Below are positions 32,090 through 35,388 of a DNA stretch of 35,388 bases, one piece after another. Each line of letters starts with the position of its first letter. Within the stretch, counting starts at the first letter, position 1. Under the pieces are notes generated by a model, which was given only the letters and a program-made list of their open reading frames with translations, was not told the DNA's origin and made no database searches. The stretch is from assembly GCA_004173355.1 (NCBI GenBank), contig SEAD01000040.1, forward strand, positions 1 to 35,388, read 5' to 3'. The position numbers were made by a program, and so were the translations under genes. This DNA comes from Chitinophagaceae bacterium. Its GTDB lineage: Bacteria > Bacteroidota > Bacteroidia > Chitinophagales > Chitinophagaceae.

Positions 32090-32998
32090 TTATCCTGCCG
32101 GTGACAGGTTAAACTTCAGTGCATCCTGGAAAATGCGCATTTTACTGTACAGTGTCTTGCGGCTGATCTTGAGTATCTCGGCCGCTTTTCTTTTATTATT
32201 CTGTGTTTCGTAAAGTGTTTTGCAGATCAGGTCGTACTCCGCTTTCAGTACCGCTTTTTTAAGGAACTGCGGATCATGGGCCTGGTACGAACGGACGGTT
32301 GCGGGTAAGAGGCGGAGCGAAACCGGTTCGCCATTGGTGCCAAGGAATACCGCATCACGTACGAGGTCCCGCAGCTCGGGAATATTCCCCGGCCATGCAT
32401 ATTCATTCAGGGCCTGTGTGGCCGCTTCGTCAAATCCCGGAATGGTACGGTTCCATTCAAGATTTGTTTTTGCGAGAAAATAATTGAGGAAAAACTGCAC
32501 GTTCACCGGATGGTTGCGAAGCTGCGGCAGGTGCAGGGTTTCGCGATCCTTCAACGAAAGCAGCTGGCCTGCGGGATTCCGGAGACCTCCCTGGCGGCTC
32601 ACCCCCGTGATGATGCGGCAGTCAAGTATCAGGCTGATGCGTTGCAACAATAATTCCTCTTCGGTGTCCGACAGGTCGTCGAGATTATTGATCCATACCG
32701 TGCCACCGCGGATAGCATCCAGCAACCCCTCGGCTGCCAGTTGTTGCAGGTCGGCAAACTCGCGCCGGATGGGGTATGAGAGTTCAAGCAATGGCGAATG
32801 CGATGGCGAGGAAAGACAGTTGATGATCAGGAAGGGACGTTCATTCCGCGGACCCAGGTCATGAATCAGTTCGGCAATCCATTCCTTCCCTGCATCTTTC
32901 GGGGCTACCAGCACAACCGGCAGCTCACTCATCGCAATACGGTTTATTTCTTCGGGCAGCCCACTGTCTGTTTTATGGCTCAGCACTTGACTTTGCAT
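32090..32998 (-). CDS. Degenerate NtrC-like AAA regulator with Fis-type helix-turn-helix
   Basis: The protein has 303 residues from ATG 32998. The layout is that of a sigma-54 activator without receiver domain: an AAA core (about 15-240) and a C-terminal Fis-type HTH (NKRKAAEILKISRKTLYSKM). Yet key elements are missing. Walker A is APKDAGKE (32-39), the Walker B acidic pair is replaced by Asn104/Asn105 in GGTVWINN, and the GAFTGA loop that contacts sigma-54 is absent. The WPGNIPELRDLVRDAV motif of the lid is kept. It probably cannot hydrolyse ATP or activate sigma-54 and may act as a plain DNA-binding regulator. A longer start at 33070 adds 24 unconvincing residues. Confidence 0.82.
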   Translation of the reverse strand: MQSQVLSHKTDSGLPEEINRIAMSELPVVLVAPKDAGKEWIAELIHDLGPRNERPFLIINCLSSPSHSPLLELSYPIRREFADLQQLAAEGLLDAIRGGTVWINNLDDLSDTEEELLLQRISLILDCRIITGVSRQGGLRNPAGQLLSLKDRETLHLPQLRNHPVNVQFFLNYFLAKTNLEWNRTIPGFDEAATQALNEYAWPGNIPELRDLVRDAVFLGTNGEPVSLRLLPATVRSYQAHDPQFLKKAVLKAEYDLICKTLYETQNNKRKAAEILKISRKTLYSKMRIFQDALKFNLSPAG

Positions 32999-33084
32999 AT
33001 TAAATTTTTTTAAGCACCCCTCATTACAACAATGGCTATGCCGGGCATGGATAAATACGGCTTTCGGCATTGAGGGCTTTGAAA

Positions 33085-33102
33085 ATCAGGGATTTCCCTG
33101 AT
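33085..33102. promoter_or_regulatory. 18-bp perfect palindrome
   Basis: ATCAGGGA and TCCCTGAT are perfect complements around a TT centre. The palindrome lies 87 bases upstream of the degenerate NtrC-like regulator start (minus) and 154 bases before the next plus-strand gene. Short arms and central position in a divergent spacer suggest a dimer-binding operator rather than an RNA hairpin. Confidence 0.5.
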
Positions 33103-33255
33103 GGATTGTTTCGCTGTTAAAACAGGCTCCGCCTGCGGAAAGCTTTTACCAGGGGGAAGCGGGTGAACCCTGTGTGGGCAAGGGTTTCCGCAACGGCAGG
33201 ATTCTTGTCGGAACATTGACGCGCGGATTCACCGCTGGTTCCTAAAAAATGAAAC

Positions 33256-33669
33256 ATGATCAATTCATCCGGGATGCAGTTGTTTGAGCTGATGATACTC
33301 GCCATCCCGATAGCCTGCATAGCATGGACGGTGACACATGAAGAGGTCTTCCGTGAACCGAGGGAATATTGTGTCGGGCAGTCAAAAAAAGGCCGGCTGC
33401 CAAAACGGAAATTCTTTTACCTGTTTACCTGTGAGTATTGTTTCAGCCACTACGTTACCCTCGGGCTCCTCGCGCTGACAAAATTCAAACTTCTCTATCC
33501 GGACTGGAAAGGCTACCTGATTGCATTTTTCGCGCTGGTCTGGGTCGCAAATATTTACATGGGTCTGTATGCCCGCATCCGCATCGATATCAAAAAAGAC
33601 AAAGTCATTATCGCGGAAAAGGAGCAGATTATCCGGGAAGCGGCGGAATCCCCGGAAAAACCGGATTAG
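33256..33669 (+). CDS. Small membrane protein with CxxC motif (DUF1360-like)
   Basis: The protein has 137 residues. One hydrophobic helix at the N-terminus (LFELMILAIPIACIAWTV) is followed by a basic loop, then FTCEYCFSHYVTLGLLAL, a CxxC-H motif leading into a second helix, and a third helix at about 92-112 (GYLIAFFALVWVANIYMGLY). The tail is charged and helical. The CxxC followed by a helix recalls DUF1360-type membrane proteins, but I do not recognise it firmly. A second in-frame ATG at 33274 is possible. It stands alone between the NtrC-like regulator (divergent) and the antiporter (same strand, 185 bases on). Confidence 0.7.
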   Translation: MINSSGMQLFELMILAIPIACIAWTVTHEEVFREPREYCVGQSKKGRLPKRKFFYLFTCEYCFSHYVTLGLLALTKFKLLYPDWKGYLIAFFALVWVANIYMGLYARIRIDIKKDKVIIAEKEQIIREAAESPEKPD

Positions 33670-33807
33670 GCCGGATCCCCTTCCCAGAGCGCGTTTCATC
33701 CCACTGGTATTATTGAATTGTGAACTGGTTCACAGACAGATTGCCGATCCGTCAGAAAATGTTATTTTCGGTCGATTCGTCCGGCCGTTGCCGGGCGCCC
33801 ATAACGG

Positions 33808-33842
33808 TTGACATCTTACCAGAACCTGCCATTTACTATTTG
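33808..33842 (+). promoter_or_regulatory. Possible promoter of the antiporter gene
   Basis: A TTG at 33808-33810 and a -7-like TACTATTTG at 33834-33842 (one base longer than TAnnTTTG) have roughly the Bacteroidota -33/-7 spacing. The box ends 12 bases before the antiporter ATG. Confidence 0.35.
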
Positions 33843-33854
33843 AACCAGTGATAC

Positions 33855-35388
33855 ATGAAGAAGTACAGGTCACTTATTTTTTATATCGTTACGATCCTGG
33901 GCTTTTCCGGAATCATTTACTGGGTTATGGGCAATGGTGCTGGCCTTGAAGACGGGAAAATGACGGGTTTTGTACCACAACTCACCGCATCCACCTGGGA
34001 CCAGTTCAAGGATGCCTATCATCATAACCTTACCAATCCGCTAGCCATTCTCCTGTTGCAGATCCTGACTATTATCCTTGTAGCAAGGATCTTCGGTTGG
34101 CTTTGTAAAAAAATCCGGCAGCCAACAGTGATTGGTGAAATCATGGCGGGTATATTCCTGGGGCCTTCCTTCGTGGGAATGTACCTGCCGGAGTTTTCGG
34201 GGTTTCTTTTCCCCGTCAAATCATTACCCAACCTGCAGTTCCTGAGCCAGATCGGATTGATCCTCTTTATGTATGTGGTCGGAATGGAGCTCGACCTGAA
34301 ATACCTGCGCAACAAAGCAAAGGATGCAATCGTGGTCAGTCATGCGAGTATCATCTTCCCTTTCACACTCGGGATCGGACTCGCCTATTATACCTATACC
34401 ACATACGCCCCGGAAAATATCAACTTCCTTTCATTTGCCCTGTTCATGGGCATCGCCATGAGTATTACCGCCTTTCCCGTGCTGGCAAGGATTGTACAGG
34501 AACGTGGTCTGACTAAAACAAAACTGGGCTCCATCGTGATCACCTGTGCTGCCGCCGATGATATCACGGCCTGGTGTATCCTCGCTGCGGTAATTGCGAT
34601 CGTGAAAGCGGGTTCGGTCACCAGTGCACTGTTTACCATCCTGATGGCCGTAGCCTATGTGGTGATCATGCTCAATGTGGTGCAGCCCTTCCTTAAAAGG
34701 ATGGGCGACAAATACGCAAGCAAGGAAATGATCAGCAAACCCGTAGTGGCGATCTTCTTCCTGACGCTGCTGTCTTCCGCCTATATTACCGAAGTGATCG
34801 GGATCCATGCACTCTTCGGCGCATTCATGGCAGGTGTGATCATGCCTGCGCGTTCCAATTTCAGGAGCATCTTTATCGAAAAAGTGGAAGACGTGTCCCT
34901 CGTCCTGCTGTTGCCACTCTTTTTTGTATTTACCGGATTACGCACCCAGATCAACCTGCTCAACGATGGCAATATGTGGTGGGTATGTGTGGCAATTATC
35001 GCAGTTGCCGTCACCGGCAAGTTTTTCGGGAGTATGGTCGCCGCGCGTTTCGTGGGGCAATCCTGGAAAGACAGTTTTTCCATCGGTGCGCTGATGAATA
35101 CCCGGGGACTGATGGAACTGATCGTGCTGAATATCGGGTACGACCTGGGTGTACTCTCCCCTTCCATTTTTGCGATGCTGGTGATCATGGCGCTGGTGAC
35201 CACGTTCATGACCGGACCCGCGCTCGACATCATCAATAAAATCTGGCCGGAGAAAAAACCGGCAACCGGGGTGCCGGATAAAAAAAGGCTTTACAATATC
35301 CTGCTTACATTCCGCCTGCCGGCAAAAGGGGTCCGCCTGCTCCGGCTCGCCAATAATTTTGTGGCAAAGTCAATGGGCAACTCCATGG
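33855..35388 (+). CDS. Cation:proton antiporter (CPA2/KefB-like), 3' end cut by the window
   Basis: This is an inner-membrane Na+/H+ or K+/H+ exchanger of the CPA2 family. The frame is open from ATG 33855 to the window end without a stop: 511 codons are visible. After an N-terminal helix and a short periplasmic-like stretch, the Na_H_Exchanger domain (about 55-450) has 11-13 helices. Readable motifs are RQPTVIGEIMAGIFLGPS, FMYVVGMELDL, MSITAFPVLARI, the ion-site CAAADDITAW with two Asp, and MNTRGLMELIVLNIG. The last visible 50 residues are soluble and may begin a C-terminal regulatory domain. The transported ion cannot be determined from the sequence. Confidence 0.93.
   Translation, partial: MKKYRSLIFYIVTILGFSGIIYWVMGNGAGLEDGKMTGFVPQLTASTWDQFKDAYHHNLTNPLAILLLQILTIILVARIFGWLCKKIRQPTVIGEIMAGIFLGPSFVGMYLPEFSGFLFPVKSLPNLQFLSQIGLILFMYVVGMELDLKYLRNKAKDAIVVSHASIIFPFTLGIGLAYYTYTTYAPENINFLSFALFMGIAMSITAFPVLARIVQERGLTKTKLGSIVITCAAADDITAWCILAAVIAIVKAGSVTSALFTILMAVAYVVIMLNVVQPFLKRMGDKYASKEMISKPVVAIFFLTLLSSAYITEVIGIHALFGAFMAGVIMPARSNFRSIFIEKVEDVSLVLLLPLFFVFTGLRTQINLLNDGNMWWVCVAIIAVAVTGKFFGSMVAARFVGQSWKDSFSIGALMNTRGLMELIVLNIGYDLGVLSPSIFAMLVIMALVTTFMTGPALDIINKIWPEKKPATGVPDKKRLYNILLTFRLPAKGVRLLRLANNFVAKSMGNSM

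Noticed and set aside
32999-33070. 24-residue N-terminal extension of the NtrC-like regulator
   Set aside because: The His/Cys-rich stretch lacks similarity to the family, and the AT-rich segment just before ATG 32998 looks like a leader.
33123-33135. CAGGC-TCC-GCCTG mini hairpin
   Set aside because: A five-pair stem of this kind is expected by chance in GC-rich DNA, and no promoter or T-tract accompanies it.

Overview
The window looks like a chromosomal segment of a Bacteroidota bacterium, most likely of the Chitinophagaceae type. That placement is an inference from four things: SusC/SusD-type glycan uptake proteins, a SusR-like TPR/membrane regulator, many promoter -7 boxes of the Bacteroidota form TAnnTTTG, and starts with poor Shine-Dalgarno sequences. 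No rRNA, CRISPR array, insertion sequence or prophage is seen. Coding density is high and no stretch over about 340 bases lacks a gene.

Layout. Bases 1-4820 hold housekeeping genes: release factor RF3 (minus), a MacB-type ABC permease, tsaD and a tRNA1(Val)-type methyltransferase. Bases 4831-7295 hold a lysine-ketoglutarate-reductase-like dehydrogenase behind a strong hairpin, an AhpD-like protein with its Crp/Fnr regulator, and a possible 20-residue basic microprotein. Bases 7353-9652 hold tRNA-Leu(CAA) with a terminator, a zinc-ribbon membrane protein and an EamA permease.

The most interesting block is 9721-19375. A divergent XRE/S24-like regulator and a 17-bp palindrome that overlaps both promoters precede a co-directional set: a YbjN/CesT-like small protein, PspA/IM30, a YqiJ/NfeD-like OB-fold membrane protein, a flotillin, and a protein of about 1615 residues with a C-terminal AAA+ domain (DUF3686 type). 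I read this as an envelope-stress or membrane-remodelling cassette related to the phage-shock-protein and YqiJ-YqiK systems. Its large ATPase is mostly uncharacterised.

A cupin protein and a DUF2167 membrane protein (19403-21044, minus) follow. Then comes a compact starch/maltodextrin utilisation locus (21143-30118): SusR-like regulator, SusC, SusD, a SusE/F-like starch-binding lipoprotein and a lipoprotein GH13 alpha-amylase, closed by a clear terminator. A terminator-like hairpin sits in the susC leader. Bases 30168-32998 (minus) carry a PfkB fructokinase, a D-2-hydroxyacid dehydrogenase, and a degenerate NtrC-like regulator that has lost the GAFTGA loop and the Walker B acidic pair. The window ends with a small membrane protein and a cation:proton antiporter cut by the window edge.
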